From Marisa cornuarietis (lineage: Eukaryota > Mollusca > Gastropoda > Architaenioglossa > Ampullariidae), in assembly GCA_004794655.1 (NCBI GenBank), contig SMMW01000141.1:1258501-1322500 (forward strand): a DNA stretch of 64,000 nt, given 5' to 3'. Below are positions 1 to 10,207 of this stretch, one piece after another. The position numbers and the translations under genes are program-made. The notes below the pieces were generated by a model. The model did not search any database, was not told the DNA's origin, and was given only the letters and a program-made list of their open reading frames with translations. Within the stretch, counting starts at the first letter, position 1, and every line of letters begins with the position of its first letter.

Positions 1-343
1 TGTCAACCTCTCATCACGGTGACCTTTTGGAAGAATGTGTAAATGTCTGACTAAACATTCCTGAGTCACTCAGTCGGACAAGACTTGCGGATGTTAACAG
101 TTTGACGGGCGTTCAGCTGCCTACCACACTCACTCATGCTGTAGACTCAGCTCAGCCATTGCAAAGACCTTTCAAGAAAGGGAATATTAGTCATTTTTTT
201 CAAGAATAAATCTTGCTTCCTTTTTTTTTCTTTAAGGTTTTCGTCGCCGTCGATGTGGGTTCTTGGTTAACGGTCTACGCAAACCATGTGTTGTGTTTAG
301 AGTGAGCAAAACAGCCGGAAACACACACACACACACACACACA

Positions 344-375
<32 letters not shown>

Positions 376-2822
376 ATTAAAGGAAAGTTCTTTTGTGTCT
401 TTCCATCTGTTTTCCATCTGCTTCCTGACATGCGCACTGACACGCACACTAGCCCATCACCATCTGTGTGTAACAGAATCTTAGCAAAAATTTTAATATA
501 ACCCGAAACCGAAAAAAAAATAGATATAAAACTTTGATGAAAATATACACTTTTTTCTTAAATAAAATCGAAGTGGCACCTCATCCTATTTGGATTTAAA
601 GACATCCACTTGTAATTGATGGTGGCATCTGGTTAGCCACATTCGAGAAAAATCTGTGGAAGTGAGAAATGTTTCAATTTGAAAAAAGATAGCGACTGAT
701 ATTGCTTGTGTTTGACAAACCTTACTTACTTTTCAGCTATTTCAGCTCATTATCCACATGATATCTTTTAAATTATTCTTGTTCTTGTTGTACTTCTTTA
801 AACATGACCTCCTCCCTCTCCTGTTAAGAGTAAAGACAAACTATGGCCTCACTGGGTATTTAAGTTAATAACCTGCGAGCAAGGCATTTCTCTTCAATTT
901 CTCTCTCTCTTGTTAATATTCTTTCCCTGTTCCTGCCACTATACGAATCTCTTCAAATGCTGTGGTGAGTGGGAAGATTTCTTATCATACAAAATCAGAT
1001 TTCTCTTTAAATTCTTAAATGTGAGGAAAAGTTAAAAATGTTTCAGTAAATTATCACCATCCATTTTCTTCCCGAATTTCGTCTTTGGCTATAATCTTGT
1101 GTGCCTCTACTCACCCTTGTCTTCTTTTTCTTTTGCTCCTCCTCAAGAGCAGGATTTCATTGCTATGAAAATTGATCTTCAGAAATATGTAAACCTTTTT
1201 CCTTATTACATTATTACAATCTATATATCACAGAAAGAGACTAAATTAGAGTAAAGTGCACATTAGAAAAAATCCAACCGAATGTGTCACAATTTATGTT
1301 GCATGTACACAGGAGATACATCAGAGAAATTTAATGCCTCTGTCAGCAGTTCACATCACACTGGTTACACAATTCTCTTGCCCTATTCTAAGGCTTTGTT
1401 GGTATGTATAACATGCGATATTTCTCATGGTGTGAATTTGTTAATGCAATTTGTGGAACATATCGGCTGTACTCTTAGCCCTCTCCACTTAAATCAAACA
1501 TCTTAAAATACTATGATGTCAGCATCTGTATCAAGGGGCAGCTCTCACACATGTCTGTGTAAAACCATTTGTCTCCACTGCTTGTTAAATCTGTGTAATT
1601 GTTTGATGTCTGTGTGACTGTTTGGTCTCTTTGTATTGTTCTTTGAATGTAATACTACAATACAACTGGGATTGAAAAAAAGGTTGGAACCCAGCTTTCT
1701 TCTTTTTTTCCTTTCTCTCTCTCTCTCTCTCTTGTTTGGAGGTGTCACAAGAAGATTGGAGGACTGGAGCTGAGTGTGTAAGAATGTCCAGATGTAGTTT
1801 GTTCCGCTTGTCCATTGATTCAGTGTTAACAAGTCTAGTGCCTAATAACATTAACACCTTTTAAAAAATCCTATTTGGTGAAACGTGAGTAGAAAGGGAT
1901 GGTATCAGATTTAATATCAATAATTATACATATCTGCACATTGTTCGTCCATTACTTTCTGTCAAGGTCTGATCGTCAAAGGTCAGGGACAAAAGCTGTG
2001 TGAGGTGGAGCTGCTGTTAATAACGGGTATCTGACTTCAAAATGTCTTTTAAAATAAACTGTTTATTGGTTCAGCTATTAGTTTCACGAGACATAATCCT
2101 TTTTTCATGCCATGTGCTAGCGAAACGTTGCCTCTCTTCCTGTATCAATTATTTGGTGGTGTGGTTAAGGGACGCATTTGTCTTGCAAACTAATGGATAA
2201 AAAGGAAATCTTGGTAAAAACCTAAGACATGCACACAAGCCATTAAAAATAAACAAAAAAAAACTACAAACAAGCCCCACCCCCCACAAGGGAGATAAAT
2301 GTATTAATGCGATTGTGAATGATATCAGTAGAGAGGGCGAGTTGTTCTTCGTTTGCTTTCTTATCGCCTTTGTCAAAAAAAATAAAAAAAAGAGGATGGT
2401 AGGCCATTAGAAGAAGGAAGTCAGAAGCGACATGACATATTCCACACGTCTTCACTAATGCTTTTCCTCCTGCCTTTATTTCTTATTTATTTCTTTTTAA
2501 AAATGTCCTTAAGTCCAAACTTTATCAACTTAACCTGCGCTTGAAACTAAAGCTTCAATTTGAATGCATGTCCCATAATCCTTTGTTCTTCCTGTTTCAA
2601 TATTTCTCTTTCAAGGAATATTCTTTTATTCCTCTATTCTTCTTACTTCCTTCAATGCTTCTGTCTGTCCACCTTTCAGCCTTTCTTCCGTTTTTCTTTC
2701 GTACTCTTTTATTCATTTTTTATTTCTTTCCTTTTGTTTTTCTTTGCGAGGTTCAATACTATTGAAACCCACGGTGCAAGCAGAAAGGCCGACAAAAGAA
2801 TGAGTTATTTGTCTGCGTGTAT

Positions 2823-2825
<3 letters not shown>
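1..2825. other. AT-rich non-coding stretch
   Basis: No open frame here has protein-like composition or a convincing splice signal. It contains a CA/GCAC microsatellite (321-375), a short CT tract (about 1714-1732) and many A and T runs. Short open frames at 1282-1506 and 2149-2455 are typical of AT-rich noise. I see no gene. Confidence 0.6.
321..375. repeat. CA microsatellite with GCAC core
   Basis: A CA run is interrupted by a block of GCAC units and then resumes as CA. Short frames reading T-H or V-C repeats on either strand are products of this repeat, not genes. Confidence 0.95.

Positions 2826-2877
<52 letters not shown>
2826..2877. repeat. (GT)26 microsatellite
   Basis: An uninterrupted 52-bp GT tract. 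It ends 4 bp before the ATG of the candidate exon at 2882, so it would sit in that exon's 5' untranslated region or promoter. Confidence 0.98.
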
Positions 2878-2879
<2 letters not shown>

Positions 2880-2881
2880 AA

Positions 2882-2994
2882 ATGGAAAGGAGACTGTGTG
2901 GATGTTCAGACTGTAACAATCAAGCAGGCTGTGGGAATAAGGACCAGGACCTGACTAGTCTCACTTTCTGTAAAGTTCCCAGCAGACACTTGAG
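2882..2994 (+). CDS. Candidate first coding exon, THAP-like zinc finger N-terminus
   Basis: An ATG opens 37 codons plus two bases and runs into a perfect splice donor (GAG|GTAAGT at 2995). The peptide starts MERRLCGCSDCNN and ends FCKVPSRHL. Cysteines at residues 6, 8, 11, 17 and 30 and the F-x-K-V-P stretch resemble the start of a THAP-type C2CH DNA-binding domain, which begins with C-x2-4-C and has a conserved F-x-hydrophobic-P. The rest of such a domain (W, C-x2-H) would be in the next exon, and I did not find one in the following 1.5 kb. The start follows a (GT)26 tract. What is seen is the frame, the Cys pattern and the donor; the family is inferred. It could also be an unrelated Cys-rich exon or chance. 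Confidence 0.38.
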
Positions 2995-4524
2995 GTAAGT
3001 ACTATATCTTTGTCAGGTCCTGCTCCTTGTGCACAGCTTGGCAGCTTCAACCACGGCCACAGAACACTTTCTTCACACTAATAGCTTCGGAGTAATTAAG
3101 CCTTCGAGTACCTGTCTGATCCAACTGCCCATATTTCCTCCACTAACCTCACAATTTCAGAAAAAGGCCAAGGCTACATGGTATTTTTTAATCTCACCAT
3201 TAACATGGATGGCATGTCTTAACCATGGTGATCAGGAGAAAAATAAAGTTGACTGACTTAGACCTCCACCGTGTAATCTGTGGCGAGGTGTGAATGGTCT
3301 GTTTAACAATATTTTCTGCCAGCCTCTGGAAGGGCTAAAGGAATTATGATTAAGCGGCAGGGAAAGGCGGATGAACAATGGTCCCTCATGGTTTGTGTTC
3401 TCACTAGAGTCGAGTTAATGGTGCCGGGTCCAAGGCATTTTCATTTCCACGTGACTGCCTGACATATTCTTCACAAAGTTTTATAGTTTTTTTCTTGTTC
3501 AAAGTACTTTAGAAATGAGATTTTTTTTCCCCACTACGTCAACCACTTCAACTGCTTTAAGAATAACCCAATGATAGTAAAGAACGAAATGCAGAATAAC
3601 AAATGTTCGATGACGAGCTCCTGACAAGGAAGAGATATTGCCGACCCCTACTTGAATACAAACCACAGCTGACAAAAAAGTAAAATACTTTCCTTACACT
3701 GCACACTTAAAGTGTCTTGAACATTTTTTTGGAGAAGAATGCGTTAAGTATGAGCAAACAGGAAATAATACCCACTTGTTCCCACCCCAAATAATAGACG
3801 AAGATGTATTTTGTGCTAAATATTCAACATGGCCTAGAGAAGCTCACAGCCAACTTTGGAAGTGGAGTTGGGAGGTCAGGGGCAAAGGGATGCGGATGAA
3901 ACAGGATTAGATAAGAGGTCAGGGTAACCTTCGTTAAAATTGATGATGAAAAAAAATGTTGTCGAAAATATGTCTTTAAAACTACATAAAACTACATAAT
4001 TTGTCTCGTTTTCTGTTTCATCGGACTTAACATGATTGCGGCTAAAGCTGCATTGCTTCTCAGAGGGTCTCAAATGAAAATGTCTTCACAGACCTGTGGA
4101 CATAGCCAGCTTTGGCTGACGATCCACAGATTCGCCAAATTAATAAACCTTTAGTCCTGCGTGCATAAACAACATCCAGCCGATCTTTATTCTTTTATCA
4201 TTTTGCCGCTGAATTGATTAGGAAATTTGCCTAACTTTTGTATCACTGATACAGTCACAAAGCATTTTAAATGACTTCGCTAGAACAATAACTGTTCTTC
4301 CAACAGTGACAAACTCTGGTCACTTGGTCGTAGAAACTGTTTGCTTTTCTGGATTGGAAAATACTCAGGCACTAAACTGGCACAAAGAGATTTTAAGACA
4401 CTGCATAATTAAAGACACTAAATGGTAGAATGAGGTGAAGCTGAATTAATGGCACGAAATAATGTAAATAAGGTGACAACAGTTACGAAAGACTATAATG
4501 TGAACAAGTAGAGACTAATTAAAG
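2995..4524. other. Non-coding stretch, possible intron of the THAP-like candidate
   Basis: No protein-like frame and no further THAP residues are apparent. The only notable sequence is AT-rich unique DNA leading into the 41-bp array. Short frames at 3029-3256 and 3876-4073 lack recognisable similarity. Confidence 0.5.
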
Positions 4525-6510
4525 TTATTAAAGACATTGTTTAGTGTGAATACAGAGAGACTGCAGTTGTGACAGACACTGTACAGTGTGATACGGTGAG
4601 ACTACAGTTGTGACAGACACTGTACAGTGTGATAAGGTGAGACTACAGCTGTGACAGACACTGTACAGTGTGATAAGGTGAGACTACAGCTGTGACAGAC
4701 ACTGTACAGTGTGATAAAGTGAGACTACAGCTGTGACAGTCACTATACAGTGTGATAAAGTGAGACTACAGCTGTGACAGACACTGTACAGTGTGATAAG
4801 GTGAGACTACAGTTGTGACAGACACTGTACAGTGTGATAAGGTGAGACTACAGCTGTGACAGACACTGTACAGTGTGATAAGGTGAGACTACAGCTGTGA
4901 TAGACACTGTACAGTGTGATAAGGTGAGACTACAGCTGTGATAGACACTGTACAGTGTGATAAGGTGAGACTACAGTTGTGACAGTCACTATACAGTGTG
5001 ATAAGGTGAGACCACAGTTATTAAAGACACTGTACAGTGTAATAAGGTGAGACCACTGTTATTAAAGACACTGTACGGTGTGATAAGGTGAGACCACTGT
5101 TATTAAAGACACTGTACGGTGTGATAAGGTGAGACTACAGTTGTGATAGACACTGTACAGTGTGATAAAGTGAGACTACAGTTGTGACAGACACTGTACA
5201 GTGTGATAAGGGAGACTACAGTTGTGACAGACACTGTACAGTGTGATAAGGTGAGACTACAGTTGTGACAGACACTGTACAGTGTGATAAGGTGAGACTA
5301 CAGTTGTGATAGACACTGTACAGTGTGATAAGGTGAGACCACAGTTGTGACAGACACTGTACAGTGTGATAAGGTGAGACTACAGTTGTGACAGACACTG
5401 TACAGTGTGATAAGGTGAGACTACAGCTGTGACAGACACTACACAATGTGATAAGGTGAGACTACATTTATTAAAGACACTGCACAGTGTGATAAGGTGA
5501 GACCACAGTTATTAAAGACACTGTACAGTGTGATAAGGTGAGACTACAGTTATTAAAGTCACTATACAGTGTGATAAGGTGAGACCACAGTTATTAAAGA
5601 CACTGTACAGTGTGATAAGGTGAGACCACAGTTATTAAAGACACTGTACAGTGTGATAAGGTGAGACTATAGTTATTAAAGACACTGTACAGTGTGATAA
5701 GGTGAGACTATAGTTATTAAAGACACTGTACAGTGTGATAAGGTGAGACTACAGTTGTGACACTGTACACTGTGATAAAGTGAGACAACAGTTGTGACAG
5801 ACACTGTACAGTGTGATAAAGTGAGACTACAGCTGTGACAGACACTGTACAGCGTGATAAAGTGAGACTACAGTTGTGACAGACACTGTACAGTGTGATA
5901 AAGTGAGACTACAGCTGTGACAGACACTGTACAGTGTGATAAGGTGAGACTACAGTTGTGACAGACACTGTACAGTGTGATAAGGTGAGACTACAGTTAT
6001 TAAAGACACTGTACAGTGTGATAATGTGAGACTATAGTTATTAAAGACACTGTACAGTGTGATAAGGTGAGACTATAGTTATTAAAGACACTGTACAGTG
6101 TGATAAGGTGAGACTACAGTTGTGACACTGTACACTGTGATAAAGTGAGACAACAGTTGTGACAGACACTGTACAGTGTGATAAAGTGAGACTACAGCTG
6201 TGACAGACACTGTACAGTGTGATAAAGTGAGACTACAGTTGTGACAGACACTGTACAGTGTGATAAAGTGAGACTACAGCTGTGACAGACACTGTACAGT
6301 GTGATAAGGTGAGACTACAGTTGTGACAGACACTGTACAGTGTGATAAGGTGAGACCACAGTTATTAAAGACACTGTACAGTGTGATAAGGTGAGACTAC
6401 AGTTATTAAAGACACTGTACAGTGTGATAAGGTGAGACTATAGTTATTAAAGACACTGTACTGTGTAATAAGGTGAGACTACAGTTATGAAAGACACTTT
6501 ATGGTGTGAG
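4525..6510. repeat. 41-bp tandem satellite, about 48 units
   Basis: The unit is 41 bp and contains the perfect 12-bp palindrome CACTGTACAGTG followed by TGATAAGGTGAGACTACAG. Two unit types alternate irregularly: one with TTGTGACAGACAC and one with TTATTAAAGACAC at the same position. Four-base-short (37-bp) units at about 5756 and 6121 mark a 365-bp higher-order duplication. Outer units are degenerate, as expected at array edges. The minus-strand frame at 5216-5446 is a product of the repeat. The last units run into the frame at 6487-6786, which is therefore not supported as a gene. Confidence 0.97.
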
Positions 6511-7720
6511 ACTGGGTCGAGGAGTGATGAATGGCGTGACGCCGGAGATTTTATGTTCACATCAATGCAGATGTTCAATCACACCCGGGTAGTAGCAGCA
6601 GCTGTAGCCACACTCCCCCGCATCACGTGCATCACGCGCAAGCCGAGTCGCGTGAGAGACTCCAGCGGCTCCTCCAGACCACGATATTGCCTCAATATTC
6701 CCCATCGATTTATTAGAAACATCAATACGCTCATCAGGAGCAACATCGGCTACCTTCTTCTTTATGTTTTGTCAACCATAGAGTGATACGGTCTCCTCCT
6801 CCCTCTCCTTCTCTCTCACTTCATCCATTTCCACTCTTCTCTCACTTCTTTCTCTCTCTTCTCAGATACAGGCAGTATTCAAAGTAAAAAATGATTTAAG
6901 TTTGCTTTAAAGGGATGTAGAGTTTGATCAAAACATGTCGTTGGTGTACACCATTAGATGTTAAACATGGTTGGCTGTCGAATTCATGTATATGCACACA
7001 TATTAATTTCTGTACAAGTTACATGTTACAATTGGACTAACTCGGCGAAATACCCGACAACCTGACTACTCTAAAAAAAAGTCTGCTACATTGGTGAAAA
7101 TCTTGCAGCCTGGTTACTTAAGTAAAAGGCAACATAAAACCTGATTACCCTGATAAAACCAGTCATACAAGTGACTGCTTGGTGGACAGTAGCATGACTA
7201 CCCCGTTAAAAAGTCTTGTACCTCACTTCGCCGACTGACTACCTGACAAGAACAACTAACCTGGTGTAGAAACGGGCTGCACCAGCCTCAGAAATACACG
7301 CGAGCCTCACATGATGAGAGGAGACATTGAAATTGCTTATCTGTCATACCCTTAGATGTGGTTCACCTTCTCTTTGAAAACTTATCTGCCATACCTGTAA
7401 GTTCTGTTTCCAATGAGCGGGTAATGAAGGACAGGACAGGAAATTTCAAAATAGAAAACGAGTCGCTGTGTAAATAAATACCTAAATATATCCCCCATCC
7501 CTTCTTTTCTGCATCTCAATAAGTCGCTGTCTCTAAAAGGACCATTTATCATTTCGTCGATGTGTTCAGTGTACCTTGGAAGAAACCACGATAACTGTGT
7601 GGCGAGGGACCCACTACATCATTGTACCCGCCAGATGGACCCCGCAGACAGATGATGCTGGCCCCGGAACTACCCAAGCAATAAATTTGTGTCTAGAAAA
7701 CCATGGGCACCAACATGATG
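6511..7720. other. Unique non-coding stretch
   Basis: A strong-looking polypyrimidine-CAG acceptor lies near 6866, but all three frames after it close within about 14 codons. I see no gene and no mobile element here. Confidence 0.5.
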
Positions 7721-7730
7721 GATAAAACAT

Positions 7731-8130
7731 CGTACAATGTCACTGTCAATGGAATGGTGTGAACAGTGTAGATAAGACATGACACAATGTCACTGTCGAT
7801 GGAATGGTGTGAACAGTGTAGATAAGACATGACACAATGTCACTGTCAATGGAATGTCGTGAACAGTGTAGATAAGACATGACACAATGTCACTGTCGAT
7901 GGAATGTTGTGAACAGTGTAGATAAGACATGACACAATGTCACTGTCAATGGAATGGTGTGAACAGTGTAGATAAGACATGACACAATGTCACTGTCAAT
8001 GGAATGGTGTGAACAGTGTAGATACGACATGACACAATGTCACTGTCGATGGAATGTTGTGAACAGTGTAGATAAGACATGACACAATGTCACTGTCAAT
8101 GGAATGTCGTGAACAGTGTAGATAAGACAT
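7731..8130. repeat. 50-bp tandem repeat, 8 units
   Basis: Units start at 7741 and then every 50 bp (7791, 7841 and so on to 8091). The unit contains CACTGTC(A/G)ATGGAATG and GAACAGTGTAGATAAGACAT. A 5-bp dyad, GACAT...ATGTC, spans each unit junction. Units differ mainly at CAAT/CGAT and at GGTG/GTCG/GTTG. The last unit is cut short. The minus-strand frame at 7996-8316 partly reads this repeat and is not a gene. Confidence 0.97.
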
Positions 8131-8616
8131 GGGAGAAGGATTAGGAAGAGGAGAGATGGAATGAGAAAAGAATAAATGATAGAACATTCTGCTATATAAA
8201 GGAACAAAGACGAAAAAAGGCGAAAGAAGAAATGCGAGGGCTAGAAAAGAAACGAGCTTTTCCCTAACTTGTGAAAACCTGACACATGGCGTAGAACTCG
8301 ACCTCTTTAATGACATCTGGCCATTACTGCCAATATCACAAGGTGAGCCTCATTTCTTGACATTCGCACATACACATGCTCTCATTCACGTGCAGGCACA
8401 AACATTCATATATATATATATATATGGACACTTAAAGCGTTGCATCGCGGTGTAATCGTATTACACAGGGTGACACATGTTTCCTATCTCACTAGTCGTT
8501 TTAACTCTCATTACACTAAGACATTTGAATGAAAACCAAGCTTTGGTATTGTTTACATTTTTACATGTCACAATTTCAATAAGCAGTTTGTTTTCACTGT
8601 ATGGTGGACCATTTAT
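8131..8616. other. Unique spacer with AT microsatellite
   Basis: Purine-rich sequence is followed by a short TA run (about 8409-8426). Nothing coding is seen. Confidence 0.5.
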
Positions 8617-9115
8617 TCATAACCTAGGGCGGATATTGTTATACTGTGGGCAGTGAAACAAAAGGTGGGTTTCATCCTCGGTGGATCCTACACAAAAAGG
8701 ACATCCATTTATATTATGAGCGCTCAGGTTATGAATAAAGCGGTTCTTGTGGATGTTGATGGATATCACTGACTCCCAATCGAAAGCGAGCCACAGCGTC
8801 CCTAAAACATTTAAATATTCAAAATACATATCTGGTGCGAGGATATTTTTAAAGACAATATAAAGATGGAAACGATCACTCTGCTTCATGCAAACAATCT
8901 ATTCTTGCTGACCAACATCAGTTATTCTTTGTTTCATGGCCAGCAAAAACATTTTATGATTACCCACGCCCTGGTTTAACCATACATGGTTCAAGCCCAT
9001 ATTAATCCTGTTCAATGCTTTGACTATATCCACCCTGACTCTTTTCCCTTTGATTGCTGTTTCGCCCCCTAATACGACTTCATTGTTGTAGTAAAGGTGA
9101 ATCCACATGGCATAG
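8617..9115 (-). pseudogene. Decayed non-LTR retrotransposon, C-terminal end with CPFC zinc finger
   Basis: Read on the minus strand, this stretch encodes the tail of a LINE polyprotein. There is an upstream part with residues such as NRINMGLNHVWLNQG. An in-frame TAG follows (8899-8901, where Trp would fit). A second part contains QSDRFHLYIVFK, then HKNRFIHNLSAHN, then the cysteine/histidine cluster CPFC...EDETHLLFHCPQYN. The C-x2-C...H-x4-C pattern followed by R-P-R-L is what I associate with the end of several LINE polyproteins in molluscs. The frame continues through the TAG, so the lesion is a point nonsense change. The 5' side is truncated near a CA/GA-rich simple repeat. No reverse transcriptase core is present. 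It is a dead 5'-truncated copy. Confidence 0.65.
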
Positions 9116-9217
9116 AGACAAAAAGAGAGAGACGATGAAAGACACAGACAGGCGCATAAATACACACACACACACACAGGGCGAGGATGCAGTATAATGC
9201 TGATTGCTCAGCAATTA

Positions 9218-9320
9218 TTTTTTTTTTCAGTGTAGGTTTTGAACCCTAGGTAGTAAACGTCTTGATCCACGAGCATCTTCTCTAGGCAGGCGACCGTTCG
9301 ACCAGAATCACCATGGTGAT
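9218..9320 (-). mobile_element. tRNA-headed SINE or retroposed tRNA-like element
   Basis: On the minus strand there is a perfect pol III A box, TGGTCGAACGG (9294-9304), and a perfect B box, GGTTCAAAACC (9235-9245). Their starts are 59 bases apart, a little longer than in most tRNAs. About ten bases past the B box comes a run of A residues (plus-strand T run ending at 9227). Internal promoter plus A-rich tail fits a SINE or retroposed tRNA-like transcript better than a functional tRNA gene. I could not fold a convincing cloverleaf by eye. It lies just upstream of the LINE relic at 8617-9115, in the same orientation. Confidence 0.5.
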
Positions 9321-9776
9321 ATGGACCTTGCAATTTCTCCCCCCAACTTTTTGGAGCCTTATGACTGTAAGCTGCATTGAGAGCTGACGGCAAGGCTGTT
9401 GTCAGTGACGACGGTGAAGATCATAATTACGATGGAGGGCCGCTCCCGCTCGGCAATTTTCCAGGCTGCTCGCGCCTGTCAGCTCACCCAGTTTCCCTCA
9501 CAAAGATCGAGAATGCGCGTGTTTCTGAAAAAATTTGTTTTGGATACACGAGTACGGAAACTATCATCATTCACTGTTTAACGCCTAGTGCGATCCCGGG
9601 GTAGCAACAGTCGTCCTTCGGCACATCCTACAAGTTCAACTCTGGTCTGGTGGTGGCAAATTATTGAGCTGGTGGTGGTGGCAGGTTGGGGTTTACTTTA
9701 CAGAACTGGGCGGGAGATTTCCCGTGCAGGTGAACTCTAAGTTAACAGCACGTGAAGATGTGTGTCTGATGCGTGT
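9321..9776. other. Unique spacer
   Basis: Moderately GC-rich sequence with GGTGGT runs near 9645-9685. The short frames at 9377-9604 are not recognisable. No gene is seen. Confidence 0.5.
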
Positions 9777-10207
9777 GTGCTGAATGTGAGCGAGGGAGTG
9801 CTGAGTGCTGAATGTGAGCGAGGGAGTGCTGAGTGCTAAGTGTGAGCGAGGGAGTGCTGAGTGTGAGCGAGGGAGTGCTCAGTGCTGAGTGTGAGCGAGG
9901 GAGTGCTGAGTGTGAGCGAGGGAGTGCTGAGTGCTGAATGTGAGCGAGGGAGTGCTGAATGTGAGCGAGGAAGTGCTGAGTGCTGAACGTGAGCGAGGGA
10001 GTGCTGAGTGTGAGCGAGGAAGTGCTGAGTGCTGAACGTGAGCGAGGGAGTGCTGAATGTGAGCGAGGGAGTGCTGAGTGCTGAATGTGAGCGAGGGAGT
10101 GCTGAGTGTGAGCGAGGAAGTGCTGAGTGTTGAACGTGAGCGAGGGAGTGCTGAATGTGAGCGAGGGAGTGCTGAGTGTTGAATGTGAACGAGGGAGTGC
10201 TGAGTGC
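9777..10207. repeat. 7-bp-modular minisatellite (21- and 28-bp units)
   Basis: Units are GTGCTGA plus ATGTGAGCGAGGGA (21 bp), or the same with the heptamer GTGCTGA doubled (28 bp). All spacings are therefore multiples of 7. Variants include AACGTGAGCGAGGAA. The 130-residue minus-strand frame at 9879-10271 reads H-S-L-A-H type repeats and is a product of the array, not a supported gene. Confidence 0.93.

Noticed and set aside
4525..6510. CRISPR-like direct repeats
   Set aside because: Units are head-to-tail with no unique spacers, and the surrounding DNA is animal; this is a satellite.
6841..6945. Exon after a strong polypyrimidine-CAG acceptor
   Set aside because: All three frames stop within about 14 codons and there is no donor.
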